From Chryseobacterium sp. JAH (lineage in GTDB: Bacteria; Bacteroidota; Bacteroidia; Flavobacteriales; Weeksellaceae), in NCBI RefSeq assembly GCF_001507335.1, contig NZ_LMAH01000001.1, positions 124,001 to 188,000 on the forward strand: a stretch of 64,000 nucleotides of DNA, in the 5' to 3' direction. Of this stretch, positions 1-8,655 are shown piece after piece. The notes beneath the pieces were generated by a model. The model searched no databases. It saw only the letters and a list, made by a program, of their open reading frames with translations, and had not been told where the DNA came from. Position 1 is the first letter of the stretch, and each line of letters starts with the position of its first letter. The translations under genes and the position numbers were made by a program.

Positions 1-2
1 CT

Positions 3-593
3 TTTAAAAACGGAGACATCAATAAGCAGAAATTTTCTAAAGCGTTGAGTTCTTACGTAGCTTCGCTTTACTCTTTTGACAGCGATTTTGACCGTTTTAT
101 GAGAAATGAAAAAGACATTTCTGATGATGCTAAAAAAGGTTTTAATCTATTTATGGGAAAAGCCAACTGTGCGACCTGTCATTTTGCTCCCCATTTTTCA
201 GGGCTGGTGCCACCGTTATTCAATGAAAATGAATCTGAAGTTTTGGGAGTGACAAAGCAGCCAATTAAAAAATCTCCTCTGGAAATTGATTCTGACCAAG
301 GAAGAATAAAAAGTAATGTAAAAAAAGAAGATTCCTGGATCTACGAAAACTCTTTTAAAACGATGACTGTAAGAAATATTGCTTTGACGAAGCCTTATTT
401 CCACAACGGTGCTTTCAATACTTTGGAAGAAGTTCTAGATTTCTATAATGAAGGGGGCGCAGAAGGTTTAGGTTTAAAAATTAATAATCAAACTTTACCT
501 GCAGACAAACTTAATCTTAGCGACACCGAAATTAAGCAACTCATCGCATTTCTGAATTCTTTAACAGATATCAGTAAAACAAACGTGAAGTAA
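3..593 (+). CDS. Di-haem cytochrome c peroxidase, C-terminal part (cut by window edge)
   Basis: This is the C-terminal part of a MauG/CcpA-type di-haem peroxidase, which in this family reduces hydrogen peroxide in the periplasm with electrons from cytochrome c. The reading frame is open to the left edge, so the true start lies outside the window; the TTG at 45 is not a credible start. A c-type haem site CATCH lies in the segment ANCATCHFAP, followed by the family-typical stretches FSGLVPPLFNE and TVRNIALTKPYFHNGAF and a closing EEVLDFYNEGG. The N-terminal haem site and any signal peptide must be upstream. A weak hairpin follows at 621-645. The family call is firm; the exact electron donor and substrate cannot be told. 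Confidence 0.85.
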   Translation, partial: FKNGDINKQKFSKALSSYVASLYSFDSDFDRFMRNEKDISDDAKKGFNLFMGKANCATCHFAPHFSGLVPPLFNENESEVLGVTKQPIKKSPLEIDSDQGRIKSNVKKEDSWIYENSFKTMTVRNIALTKPYFHNGAFNTLEEVLDFYNEGGAEGLGLKINNQTLPADKLNLSDTEIKQLIAFLNSLTDISKTNVK

Positions 594-620
594 CATTTAT
601 AGTCGATTATTATGTAGTAC

Positions 621-645
621 AAGCCACCCATATGGGATGGCTTTC
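621..645 (+). terminator. Possible terminator after the peroxidase gene
   Basis: AGCCACCC and GGGATGGCT form a short stem with one bulged A around an ATAT loop, followed by a TTTCGTT stretch. The T-run is weak, so termination is only likely. Confidence 0.45.
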
Positions 646-908
646 GTTATATTAATCTACTTATTTTAGAGGCACTATTGATGCGATTTTTTTTAAGTAG
701 TTTTTCTACAGCATTATTTCTAAAAGACTTTCTATTGAAATCTGTCCTAATTATATTGATAATTGGTAAAATTACGTCTTTTTGTTTTCGTTCTTTTCAT
801 CTCGAAGGTTAACAATAAATTAATCTCCGTAATATTTGATTTGAAATTAATTAATATTTGAGTTGATTTTATTAAAACCTTATTAACAGAGGGCTCGTTC
901 TAATAAAA

Positions 909-916
909 TAGCTTTG
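909..916 (+). promoter_or_regulatory. Bacteroidota -7 box upstream of the PhoX-like gene
   Basis: TAGCTTTG matches the TAnnTTTG consensus exactly and lies 27 bases before the GTG start. No clear -33 TTTG is visible at the usual distance. Confidence 0.55.
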
Positions 917-943
917 CAAAAGAAAAAATAAAAGTATTTAAAA

Positions 944-3592
944 GTGAAAAGAAAACTACTTTCAGTTGCAGCACTTGCAGTGATGACGACATCAATAGTT
1001 CAGGCACAAACTACCATTTTTCCTTTAGGATCATCATGGAAATTTAGTGATAACGACGTAGCTCTTGCTAGTACTTGGAAAGATTCCAACTATGATACGT
1101 CGGCATGGGCCTCTGGAAACGGACCTTTGGGCTATGGTGATCCCGTGACAACTGCCTTTGTTACAGGTGTAGACACAGCTTATCTTACGAAAGATTTCAC
1201 AGTAAACTTAGCCGATCTTAGCGCAACTATGGAATTTGGAGTTAGAAGAGATGACGGTATTGTCGTTTATCTGAACGGCGAAGAGGTTTTTAGAGACAAT
1301 ATGCCTACAGGAGTAGTGACGCATACTACTTTATCCAGTACAACGGTTGACGGCTCAGCGGAAACGGCAATCAATGTTTTTTCAATTCCTAAAAACAAAT
1401 TTGTACAGGGAGTTAACAGAATTGCAATAGAACTGCATAACAGAAGCACCGGAAGTTCAGATTTGACGATTGATGCCTATCTTAAAACTACAGTGGTGAC
1501 TCCTCCTGCTGGAACTGTATTTGCTCAAGGTTCTTCATGGAAATATAAAGATGATAACCAGGCTCAGGTTGCACAGTGGAAAGATACAAGTTTTGATACT
1601 TCAGCATGGTCTTCAGGAAACGGTCCTTTAGGATATGGAGATCCCGTAACAACGATCATTGGTTCAGGATTGGCAACAGCGTATTTTACTAAAGATTTCA
1701 CTGTTAATTTGGCAGATCTTTCGAGCAGTATGGAACTTGGTGTAATGAGAGATGATGGAGTTGTTGTTTATGTTAACGGCGAAGAAGTAGTGAGAGATAA
1801 TATGCCTGCAGGCGTAATTACGCACAATACATTTTCAAGCACTATTGTTGACGGAGCTGCAGAAACTACGTACAATACTTTTATTATTCCAAAAACAAAA
1901 TTTGTACAGGGAAATAACAGAATCTCTATTGAGGTTCACAACAGAGATCTTACAAGTTCAGATCTGAAAATGGATGCTTATCTCAAAAATTCTACTGTAG
2001 TAATACCTCCAGTCTACACGTGTACAGGTACTCACATCAGCTGTTTTACTTCGATTGTACCCACTACTCAAACTTCAAAACTAATTATTCCTGCGGAACA
2101 CAGATTCCAAATGATTTTAAAGGAAGGTGATGCATATACAGAAGGAGGCGGACTTGTTGGCGGACTGAATGACTTCACTGGATATGTAGCTAAAAATGCG
2201 AGCAGCGTAGACGGTTATCTTTCGGTAAACCACGAAACCAATCCTGGTGGAGTGACAATGGCTGAAATTAATTATAATCCTTCGTCAAAACTTTGGGCGC
2301 TGACAAAATCAAGAGGTGTTGATTTTTCTGGAACGAGCTTGGTTCAGACGATTAGAAACTGTTCTGGTGGTGTTACACCTTGGGGAACCATTGTTACAGC
2401 TGAAGAATCTGTTACAGGAAATGATACCAATGCAGATGGATACCATGATTACGGATGGTTGGTAGAAATTAATCCGGTAACCGCTCAGGTAATGTCACAT
2501 AATCCCGCGGGAACAAAAGACAAGCTTTGGCAGATGGGAATTATGAACCATGAAAATGTGGTGATCAATAATACAGGAACCATTGCATATTACGGCGAAG
2601 ATGGCGGTACACACATGGTTTACAAATATGTGATGGACACTCCTAATAATCTATCTTCAGGAAATTTATATGTATTAAAGTTAGATCAAGGTTTGAGCAG
2701 TGGAAATCCTGTAACAACAACAGCTACGTGGGTTCAGGTTCCAAATAAAATACAGGCGGACCAGAATAATACCACGGCTTTAGCACAGTCATTGGGAGGA
2801 ACTTCGTTCAACGGAATTGAAGATATAGAAATTAGCCCTTTGGACGGCAAAATTTACTTTACGGCAAAAGGTTTAAGCAAAGTGTACCGTATGCAGGATA
2901 ATGGTATGACCGCATCTCAAGTTGAAGTTTTCGTTGGCGGATCTTCTACACAATACTCATTCAACACAGCACAAGGTATTAAAACTGAAGCATGGGGGTC
3001 AGGAAATGACAACCTTACCTTTGACGAGTTAGGAAATCTATGGGTTCTTCAGGATGGTGGTAAAAACTACATTTGGGTAGTAGCACCGGATCATACGGCA
3101 GCAAATCCTAAAGTAAGATTATTTGCTTCAATGCCTGCGGGTTCCGAGCCTACAGGTTTAACATTTACACCCGATCATAAATTTGGTTTTTTCTCTATCC
3201 AGCATCCGAATGCGACAATTGATACAGATATTGATGCTACGGGTAACGTAATCAATTATAAAGGAAAATCGGCTACTATGGTCGTTGCCTTACAGCAGTT
3301 TTTAGGTACCGCTGCGGTGTTAGAGACTACAGAAACAATCAAAGAAACAGAGGTTACAGTATCACCGAATCCTACATCAGGATTGGTGAAAATAAATTCT
3401 GCTAAAGCCTTGAAAAACCTTCATATGACAGCTTACAGCATGGATGGTAAGATTGTTTATCAAAAGAAGTTTACAGGAAACAATTCATCTATAGACTTAG
3501 ATTTTACATCTCAATTACAAACTTCAAGAGTATTAATGCTAAACATCGAAGCTGAAGGTTTCCAGAAAACCGTGAAAATTCTCAAAAAATAA
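944..3592 (+). CDS. Secreted PhoX-like (DUF839) protein with duplicated N-terminal domain and T9SS signal
   Basis: The 882-residue product begins at GTG with a signal peptide ending near VQAQ (about residue 22). Residues about 25-185 and 193-350 are two copies of one domain; both contain GSSWK, YDTSAW or FDTSAW, GNGPLGYGDPVTT and NGEEV. Residues about 360-790 resemble the PhoX/DUF839 phosphatase fold, with GGVTPWGTIVTAEES. Residues about 800-882 form a type A T9SS sorting domain opening with VSPNPTSGLVKI. The family includes metal-dependent alkaline phosphatases, so release of phosphate from organic esters at the cell surface is plausible. The residue before the EE pair, Cys in the PhoX enzymes I know, is Ala here, so activity should not be assumed. 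A promoter lies at 909-916 and a terminator at 3611-3646; it looks monocistronic. Confidence 0.8.
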   Translation: MKRKLLSVAALAVMTTSIVQAQTTIFPLGSSWKFSDNDVALASTWKDSNYDTSAWASGNGPLGYGDPVTTAFVTGVDTAYLTKDFTVNLADLSATMEFGVRRDDGIVVYLNGEEVFRDNMPTGVVTHTTLSSTTVDGSAETAINVFSIPKNKFVQGVNRIAIELHNRSTGSSDLTIDAYLKTTVVTPPAGTVFAQGSSWKYKDDNQAQVAQWKDTSFDTSAWSSGNGPLGYGDPVTTIIGSGLATAYFTKDFTVNLADLSSSMELGVMRDDGVVVYVNGEEVVRDNMPAGVITHNTFSSTIVDGAAETTYNTFIIPKTKFVQGNNRISIEVHNRDLTSSDLKMDAYLKNSTVVIPPVYTCTGTHISCFTSIVPTTQTSKLIIPAEHRFQMILKEGDAYTEGGGLVGGLNDFTGYVAKNASSVDGYLSVNHETNPGGVTMAEINYNPSSKLWALTKSRGVDFSGTSLVQTIRNCSGGVTPWGTIVTAEESVTGNDTNADGYHDYGWLVEINPVTAQVMSHNPAGTKDKLWQMGIMNHENVVINNTGTIAYYGEDGGTHMVYKYVMDTPNNLSSGNLYVLKLDQGLSSGNPVTTTATWVQVPNKIQADQNNTTALAQSLGGTSFNGIEDIEISPLDGKIYFTAKGLSKVYRMQDNGMTASQVEVFVGGSSTQYSFNTAQGIKTEAWGSGNDNLTFDELGNLWVLQDGGKNYIWVVAPDHTAANPKVRLFASMPAGSEPTGLTFTPDHKFGFFSIQHPNATIDTDIDATGNVINYKGKSATMVVALQQFLGTAAVLETTETIKETEVTVSPNPTSGLVKINSAKALKNLHMTAYSMDGKIVYQKKFTGNNSSIDLDFTSQLQTSRVLMLNIEAEGFQKTVKILKK

Positions 3593-3610
3593 TTACTTAA
3601 TTTCTTTCTC

Positions 3611-3646
3611 AGCTGCCGGCAGTTTCTTTGTCGGTGGCTTTTTTAT
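3611..3646 (+). terminator. Terminator of the PhoX-like gene
   Basis: A 10-bp stem with G-T pairs (AGCTGCCGGC with GTCGGTGGCT) encloses a 9-base loop and is followed by a run of T. Confidence 0.75.
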
Positions 3647-3682
3647 TTTTAAAAATTGTTGTTAATTTTTTTAGTCTCCCGT

Positions 3683-4582
3683 ATGAAAAAAATATTTCTA
3701 ATCTTAACTCTATTGTCTGCTTATCAATTTAAGGCACAGATTGATCCGATAAAATATCCGACATATACCGATATTGAGGATGCTTTGAAAAGCAAAAAAA
3801 CAGTGTACAGTATGAGCTTCAGAGATAAAGGAATTTTTAATATTCCTCCTGATCTCGTGAAGATAGATTCGATTTTTTTCCTTAATCTGATGGGAAATAA
3901 ACTAGAGAAAATGGATGAGGGAATTTTTAGTTTGAAAGAATTGGAAATATTAAATCTCAATGTCAACAGTATAAAATTTATCCCTGACGAAATTGGAGAA
4001 TTAAGAAAACTGACCACTTTTTCAATAAACCTGAACAGTCTCACAAAAATAAATCCTAATCTTGCCAAACTTCAGAAGCTGAAGACAGTACATTTTGATG
4101 CCAATAATCTGAATGTTTTTCCCGAAGCATTGTTAGGAATTCCGACATTGGAAGAAATCAATCTTCACAGCAATCAGATCAGTTTTGTTTCTCAGGATTT
4201 AGATAAAATTAAAAATTTAAAATATTTAAACCTGTCAGCCAATCAAATTAATGATCTAACAGGTGTGAAATTTCCCAAAAAATTAAAATATTTGGAACTC
4301 CAGCAGAATGCTATTGTCAAACTTCCCGAATCTTTATTTAAATCAAAAAATATTGAATTTTTGAATGTGAGTAATAATCATCTTAAAGAAGTTTCATCTA
4401 AAGTAAAAGGTTTAAAAGGGATTGTGAGCATGAATTTGGCAAACAATCAACTGAATGATCTTCCGAAAGAATTTCACCAGCTTAAAAATCTAAAAACATT
4501 AATTTTAGCCGGAAATCCAATGGAAAAGGAAACGATTCAAAAATTAAAAAAATTAATGCCTCAAACGCAAATCTATTTTTAA
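3683..4582 (+). CDS. Secreted leucine-rich-repeat protein
   Basis: The frame is open from 3656, but the ATG at 3683 gives a proper signal peptide (MKKIFLILTLLSAYQFKAQ), so it is taken as the start (299 residues). After the leader come about eight or nine LRR units of roughly 23 residues with the xxLxxLxxLxLxxNxL pattern, for example LKELEILNLNVNSI, LKYLNLSANQI and LKTLILAGNPM. LRR proteins bind other proteins; the ligand is unknown. No T9SS or lipobox signal is seen, so a periplasmic or released protein is likely. It converges on the SUI1 gene with two bases between the stops and no hairpin between them. Confidence 0.75.
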   Translation: MKKIFLILTLLSAYQFKAQIDPIKYPTYTDIEDALKSKKTVYSMSFRDKGIFNIPPDLVKIDSIFFLNLMGNKLEKMDEGIFSLKELEILNLNVNSIKFIPDEIGELRKLTTFSINLNSLTKINPNLAKLQKLKTVHFDANNLNVFPEALLGIPTLEEINLHSNQISFVSQDLDKIKNLKYLNLSANQINDLTGVKFPKKLKYLELQQNAIVKLPESLFKSKNIEFLNVSNNHLKEVSSKVKGLKGIVSMNLANNQLNDLPKEFHQLKNLKTLILAGNPMEKETIQKLKKLMPQTQIYF

Positions 4583-4584
4583 AA

Positions 4585-4908
4585 TTACCCACCGACTCTT
4601 TTTGTTTTAAATCCCAGGTCCTTCAGGATATTCATGATTTTATCGCGGTTATCACCTTGAATGATAATCGTTCCGTCTTTTTCAGAGCCACCTATTCCCA
4701 GCGTGGTTTTTATTTTTTTTGAAATTTTTTTCAAATCTTCCTCACTACCTTCCCAACCTTCGACGATGGTCACGGGTTTCCCGTTTCTGCCTTTCTTTTC
4801 AAACTTGCAAACCAACGGTTCTTTTTGCTTAAACTCTTCTTCAGGCATTTTAAAATCCTGCTCTTCATGCTCGGGAAAAAGGTTTTTAAGTTGATCACGT
4901 AAATCCAT
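4585..4908 (-). CDS. SUI1/YciH-type translation initiation factor
   Basis: The 107-residue protein ends in an eIF1/SUI1 domain (about residues 35-107), with KGRNGKPVTIVEGWEG, TLGIGGSEKDGTIIIQGD and the closing GFKTKRVGG. The bacterial homologue YciH is thought to affect start-codon selection, but its role in Bacteroidota is not settled. The first 35 residues are acidic and variable. It lies on the opposite strand to both neighbours, so it is transcribed alone. Confidence 0.85.
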   Translation of the reverse strand: MDLRDQLKNLFPEHEEQDFKMPEEEFKQKEPLVCKFEKKGRNGKPVTIVEGWEGSEEDLKKISKKIKTTLGIGGSEKDGTIIIQGDNRDKIMNILKDLGFKTKRVGG

Positions 4909-5303
4909 AGGACAAAATTAATAAAATTTTTAAAAGGTTTGGAGCTTAGATAAATATATACGTATAATTTGGATGACTGACATGTATATGATTGTTCGTA
5001 TTACGTTGCTAAATGAAATGGGCTTTGTTTATCCTTAGTAAAGGATAATTAATTAAAAAAACTTGTTTTTTAGTGCAATTGAAAACAATGCAACGATGTA
5101 CAAAGAATCATATACTAAAGAGAAGTTGCAAAAAGCAGTTTTATTAATTTTCGAAAACAAAGATTTAAATACTACGTTTCACTGTTTAAAGTAAACTATA
5201 ATATTGGGTTCAGTAATATAATTTTTTAATAAAAATTTAAGTTGTTCAAATTCTTGAATTCATTTCTAAATCGATAAATTTGTTTGTTAAAAATAAATTT
5301 AAA
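4909..5303. other. Intergenic region upstream of gpmI
   Basis: About 395 bases of AT-rich DNA separate the divergent SUI1 and gpmI genes. It holds a perfect 8-bp hairpin (TTATCCTT/AAGGATAA, 5029-5048) without a T-run, a 32-codon ORF at 5096-5194 that I do not support as a gene, and the gpmI promoter at 5254-5282. Confidence 0.5.
5254..5282 (+). promoter_or_regulatory. Promoter of gpmI
   Basis: TAAATTTG at 5275-5282 is a perfect -7 box, and a TTG (5254-5256) lies 18 bases upstream as a -33 element. The predicted transcript starts a few bases after 5282. This rules out the TTG at 5280 as a start and supports ATG 5304. Confidence 0.65.
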
Positions 5304-6845
5304 ATGTCAAAAAAAGCAATACTGGCAATACTTGACGGATGGGGTTTGGGTCAAAATCCTGAAGTTTCCGCAATCGCACAGGCAAATACACCGTTTATAG
5401 ACAGTTGTTATCAAAAATATCCTCATACAACTTTAGAGGCAAGTGGTCTCGCAGTAGGGCTTCCTGTAGGCCAGATGGGAAACTCTGAAGTAGGACACAT
5501 GAATTTGGGTGCCGGAAGAGTAGTGTATCAAAATCTGGTAAAACTCAATATGGCAGTTGAAAATGGAACTTTAGGTCATGAAGAAGTTATTCAGGAAGCT
5601 TTTGCTTATGCCAAGACAGAAAATAAAAATGTGCATTTCATTGGATTAGTATCCAACGGAGGAGTGCATTCACATATCAATCACTTAAAAGGATTATTAA
5701 CTGCTGCAAGCGAATACGGATTGCACGAAAATGTGTATGTTCATGCATTTACAGATGGTAGAGATTGCGATCCTCATTCTGGTTTAGTTTTTATTAAAGA
5801 ACTTCAGGATCACATGTCTGCAACAACCGGTGAGTTGGCAACCGTGATTGGCAGATATTTCGCAATGGATAGAGACAGACGCTGGGAGCGTGTAAAACTG
5901 GCTTATGATGCAATGGTGAACGGTATTGGTGAGCGAACCACTGATGCAGTTTCTCTGATTCAAAATTCATATAATGAGGGTGTAACAGATGAGTTTATTA
6001 AACCGATTATTTTGGTGAAAGAAACGCAGATTGGAAACATTGTTCCGGTCGCAAACATTGTTGATAATGATGTGGTGATTTGTTTTAATTTCCGTACAGA
6101 CAGAGGTAGAGAGATTACTGAAGTTCTCTGTCAACATGATATGCCTGAATATTTCATGCGAAAACTGAATCTTCACTATGTTACTCTAACCAATTACGAC
6201 AAAACTTACGAAAACGTAAAAGTAGTTTTTGATGAAGATGTTTTAAAGGAAACTATGGGCGAAATTCTTGAAAGAAACGGGAAATCCCAAATAAGAATTG
6301 CTGAAACAGAAAAATATCCTCACGTTACATTTTTCTTTTCGGGAGGGCGTGAAGAAGAGTTTCATGGTGAAAAAAGATTGCTTTGCCCGAGCCCTAAAGA
6401 TGTTCCGACTTACGATCTTAAACCTGAAATGTCTGCCTATGAAATTACAAATTCAATTTTACCTGAATTAGAAAATGAAACGGCCGATTTTATCTGTTTA
6501 AATTTTGCCAATACAGATATGGTTGGACACACCGGAGTTTTTGAAGCAGCGGTAAGAGCAGCAGAAACAGTGGACAAATGCATCGAAAAAGTTGCTACAA
6601 CAGCTTTCGAACATGGTTATGCAGTCTTCATTCTTGCAGATCATGGAAATTCTGATGTAATGAAAAATGCAGATGGTTCGCCAAACACACAGCATTCAAC
6701 TAATTTGGTGCCGTTAATCGTTATGGATAAAGATCATCAATGGAATTTGAAACCTGGAAAACTTGGTGATATGGCTCCAACGATCTTATCAGTAATGGGC
6801 GTTGAAATCCCTGCAATTATGACGGGTGATATATTAGTAAGCTAA
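5304..6845 (+). CDS. gpmI: 2,3-bisphosphoglycerate-independent phosphoglycerate mutase
   Basis: This enzyme interconverts 3- and 2-phosphoglycerate in glycolysis and gluconeogenesis and uses two Mn ions and a phosphoserine intermediate. The 513-residue length is normal. The first metal motif ILDGWG is near residue 12, the nucleophilic Ser is in GNSEVGHMNLGAGR, and the C-terminal metal ligands are in DMVGHTG and ADHGNSD, followed by TQHSTNLVPL. The start at 5304 is chosen over the upstream in-frame TTG because a -7 box overlaps that TTG. It is transcribed alone, with a terminator at 6868-6899. Confidence 0.97.
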   Translation: MSKKAILAILDGWGLGQNPEVSAIAQANTPFIDSCYQKYPHTTLEASGLAVGLPVGQMGNSEVGHMNLGAGRVVYQNLVKLNMAVENGTLGHEEVIQEAFAYAKTENKNVHFIGLVSNGGVHSHINHLKGLLTAASEYGLHENVYVHAFTDGRDCDPHSGLVFIKELQDHMSATTGELATVIGRYFAMDRDRRWERVKLAYDAMVNGIGERTTDAVSLIQNSYNEGVTDEFIKPIILVKETQIGNIVPVANIVDNDVVICFNFRTDRGREITEVLCQHDMPEYFMRKLNLHYVTLTNYDKTYENVKVVFDEDVLKETMGEILERNGKSQIRIAETEKYPHVTFFFSGGREEEFHGEKRLLCPSPKDVPTYDLKPEMSAYEITNSILPELENETADFICLNFANTDMVGHTGVFEAAVRAAETVDKCIEKVATTAFEHGYAVFILADHGNSDVMKNADGSPNTQHSTNLVPLIVMDKDHQWNLKPGKLGDMAPTILSVMGVEIPAIMTGDILVS

Positions 6846-6867
6846 CTGTATACGATTATGAAATTTA

Positions 6868-6899
6868 TACCGTTGTCTATAGAGATGGCGGTATTTTTT
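6868..6899 (+). terminator. Terminator of gpmI
   Basis: TACCG/CGGTA extended by G-T pairs gives an 11-bp stem with an ATAG loop, followed by TTTTTT. Confidence 0.7.
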
Positions 6900-6963
6900 A
6901 TGATTTTGGTCAGACATGCTATGAGAGACATAGAATATTATGCGCTAAATAATAAAATATTAA

Positions 6964-6971
6964 TATCTTTG
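6964..6971 (+). promoter_or_regulatory. -7 box of the acyl-ACP desaturase gene
   Basis: TATCTTTG matches TAnnTTTG exactly, 22 bases before the ATG at 6994. No convincing -33 element is seen. Confidence 0.55.
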
Positions 6972-6993
6972 TAAATTATAAACGTATTTAAGA

Positions 6994-7971
6994 ATGTACA
7001 ATAAGCTCGTAAGAAAAGAGGTAATGGGTATTTTGGAAAAAGAAGTTGGTTCTTTTTTAGATAAATTTTTAACGCCAATTGAAAAGATTTGGCAGCCATC
7101 TGACTATTTACCGGATCCTTCAAGTGAAAACTTTAAATACGATTTAGATGAAATTCAGACTTTTGCACGTGAAATGCCTTATGATTTGTTCGTAACCTTA
7201 ATTGGTGACTGTATTACAGAAGAAGCATTGCCTTCGTACGAATCTTGGCTAATGGGCGTTGATGGTGTTGATCAGGAAGAAAAAGTGGGATGGGCAAACT
7301 GGGTGAGATCTTGGACGGGTGAAGAAAACCGTCATGGAGATTTATTAAACAAATACCTTTATTTGTGCGGAAGAGTGAACATGAGAGAAGTTGAAATCAC
7401 TACCCAATATCTGATCAGCGACGGTTTTGATCTGGGAACGAGCATGGATCCTTACAGAAACTTTGTTTATACCAGCTTCCAGGAAACTGCTACCAATATT
7501 TCTCACCGTAGAGTAGGAACTTTGGCAAAACAATGCGGGAATGGCAAATTGGCAAAAATGTGTGGGGTTATTGCTGCAGATGAAGCACGACATGCAAAAG
7601 CGTATAAACATTTCGTAGCAAAAATTCTTGAATTAGATCCTTCGGAAATGATTTTAGCGTTTGAAGATATGATGCGTAAAAAAATTGTAATGCCTGCACA
7701 CTTAATGAGACAGTCAGGACAGAAAGCAGGTGAGCTTTGGGGACATTTTTCGGATGCTGCACAAAGATGCATGGTTTACACAGGTCAGGATTATATCAAT
7801 ATCATGAAAGATTTGTTAGACGAATGGAAAATCGAACATGTGACAGGTCTTACCGAAAAAGCTGAAAAAGCACAGGAATATCTAATGAAACTTCCATCCA
7901 GATTACAGAAGATTACCGACAGGGTTTCAACTCCTGATTTACAGTTTCAATTCAGCTGGGTTAAAAATTAG
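6994..7971 (+). CDS. Acyl-ACP desaturase (ferritin-like di-iron)
   Basis: The 325-residue protein belongs to the soluble stearoyl-ACP desaturase family, which introduces a cis double bond into acyl chains on acyl carrier protein using a di-iron centre. Iron ligands are in the two ExxRH motifs: EENRHGDLL (near residue 112) and DEARHAKAYKHF (near residue 196). The segment NFVYTSFQETATNISHRRVG between them is typical of the family. No transmembrane segment is present, in line with a cytosolic enzyme. A -7 box precedes it and a terminator follows at 8001-8032. It likely tunes membrane fluidity; regiospecificity cannot be read from sequence. Confidence 0.92.
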   Translation: MYNKLVRKEVMGILEKEVGSFLDKFLTPIEKIWQPSDYLPDPSSENFKYDLDEIQTFAREMPYDLFVTLIGDCITEEALPSYESWLMGVDGVDQEEKVGWANWVRSWTGEENRHGDLLNKYLYLCGRVNMREVEITTQYLISDGFDLGTSMDPYRNFVYTSFQETATNISHRRVGTLAKQCGNGKLAKMCGVIAADEARHAKAYKHFVAKILELDPSEMILAFEDMMRKKIVMPAHLMRQSGQKAGELWGHFSDAAQRCMVYTGQDYINIMKDLLDEWKIEHVTGLTEKAEKAQEYLMKLPSRLQKITDRVSTPDLQFQFSWVKN

Positions 7972-8000
7972 TTTCCAATTTAACATTAAATTATAAGTAG

Positions 8001-8032
8001 GAGTGTCGGATGTTTTTTCGACACTCTTTTTT
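8001..8032 (+). terminator. Terminator of the desaturase gene
   Basis: GAGTGTCG (8001-8008) pairs with CGACACTC (8019-8026), followed by six T. Confidence 0.85.
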
Positions 8033-8038
8033 ATTTAT

Positions 8039-8046
8039 TATCTTTG
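8039..8046 (+). promoter_or_regulatory. -7 box of the HAD-like gene
   Basis: TATCTTTG lies just after the desaturase terminator and 20 bases before the ATG at 8067. It rejects the longer frame starting at 8010. Confidence 0.6.
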
Positions 8047-8066
8047 CCAAGCTAAAAAAGAACAAA

Positions 8067-8498
8067 ATGGTTAGTAATAAAAAAATTGCTGTAGATTTCG
8101 ACGGAACAATTGTAGACGATGCATATCCTGGAATTGGGAAAGCTAAAATTTTCGCATTTGATACATTGAAAAAATTACAATCTCAAGGATACAGATTAAT
8201 ACTTTGGACATACAGACACGGTAAAACTCTTGATGAAGCCATAGAATTCTGTAGAAAAAACGGAATTGAGTTTTATGCAATTAATTCTAGTTTTGAAGGA
8301 GAAGTTTTTGATAGCGAAACACAATCAAGAAAATTGGATGCAGACTGGTTTATTGATGACAGAAATATTGGTGGCTTTCCTGGATGGGGTGAGATTTATA
8401 ATATTATTAACGAAAGAATAGAATTCCGTGTAGAAGGGAAGGAAGTTTTAGCCTATTCAAAATTAAAAAAAGAAAAGAAAAAAGGGCTTTTCTGGTAA
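8067..8498 (+). CDS. Small HAD-superfamily hydrolase (BT0820-like)
   Basis: This 143-residue protein carries HAD motif I (VDFDGTIV, nucleophile Asp10 and acid/base Asp12), a Thr in LILWTYRHG as motif II, and a C-terminal DWFIDDRNIGG as the acidic motif. It lacks a cap domain, as do the small Bacteroidota proteins related to BT0820. Such proteins hydrolyse phosphate esters; the substrate is unknown. The start at 8067 follows from the -7 box at 8039-8046, which the longer frame would translate. It appears monocistronic. Confidence 0.8.
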   Translation: MVSNKKIAVDFDGTIVDDAYPGIGKAKIFAFDTLKKLQSQGYRLILWTYRHGKTLDEAIEFCRKNGIEFYAINSSFEGEVFDSETQSRKLDADWFIDDRNIGGFPGWGEIYNIINERIEFRVEGKEVLAYSKLKKEKKKGLFW

Positions 8499-8504
8499 AA
8501 TAAC

Positions 8505-8552
8505 TTAGAAATTAGAAGTCAGTAATTAGAAATTATTTTTTAAAACTACTTT
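8505..8552. repeat. Short TTAGAAATTAGAAGT-type intergenic repeat
   Basis: Two imperfect copies of a TAGAAATTAGAA-like unit lie head to tail between the HAD gene and map. The low-complexity phrase resembles dispersed intergenic repeats of this genus, but this is memory and cannot be tested within one window. Confidence 0.35.
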
Positions 8553-8655
8553 TGATTTATAATAAAGAATATAGATGATTGAAGATTATAGAACTTAAGA
8601 TTTTTCATTAAGTTAGTCCAATGTCTGTCATCTATTATTTAATATCTATTAAAAA

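Larger units (their letters stand above)
594..943. other. 350-bp intergenic region, no gene seen
   Basis: Between the peroxidase gene and the PhoX-like gene there is AT-rich DNA. It holds the weak hairpin at 621-645 and the -7 box at 909-916. I found no ORF with credible composition, no tRNA and no recognisable riboswitch. Confidence 0.6.

Noticed and set aside
5096-5194. 32-codon ORF in the gap upstream of gpmI
   Set aside because: Charged, no family match, no box or terminator aligned with it, and codon makeup no better than chance in AT-rich DNA.
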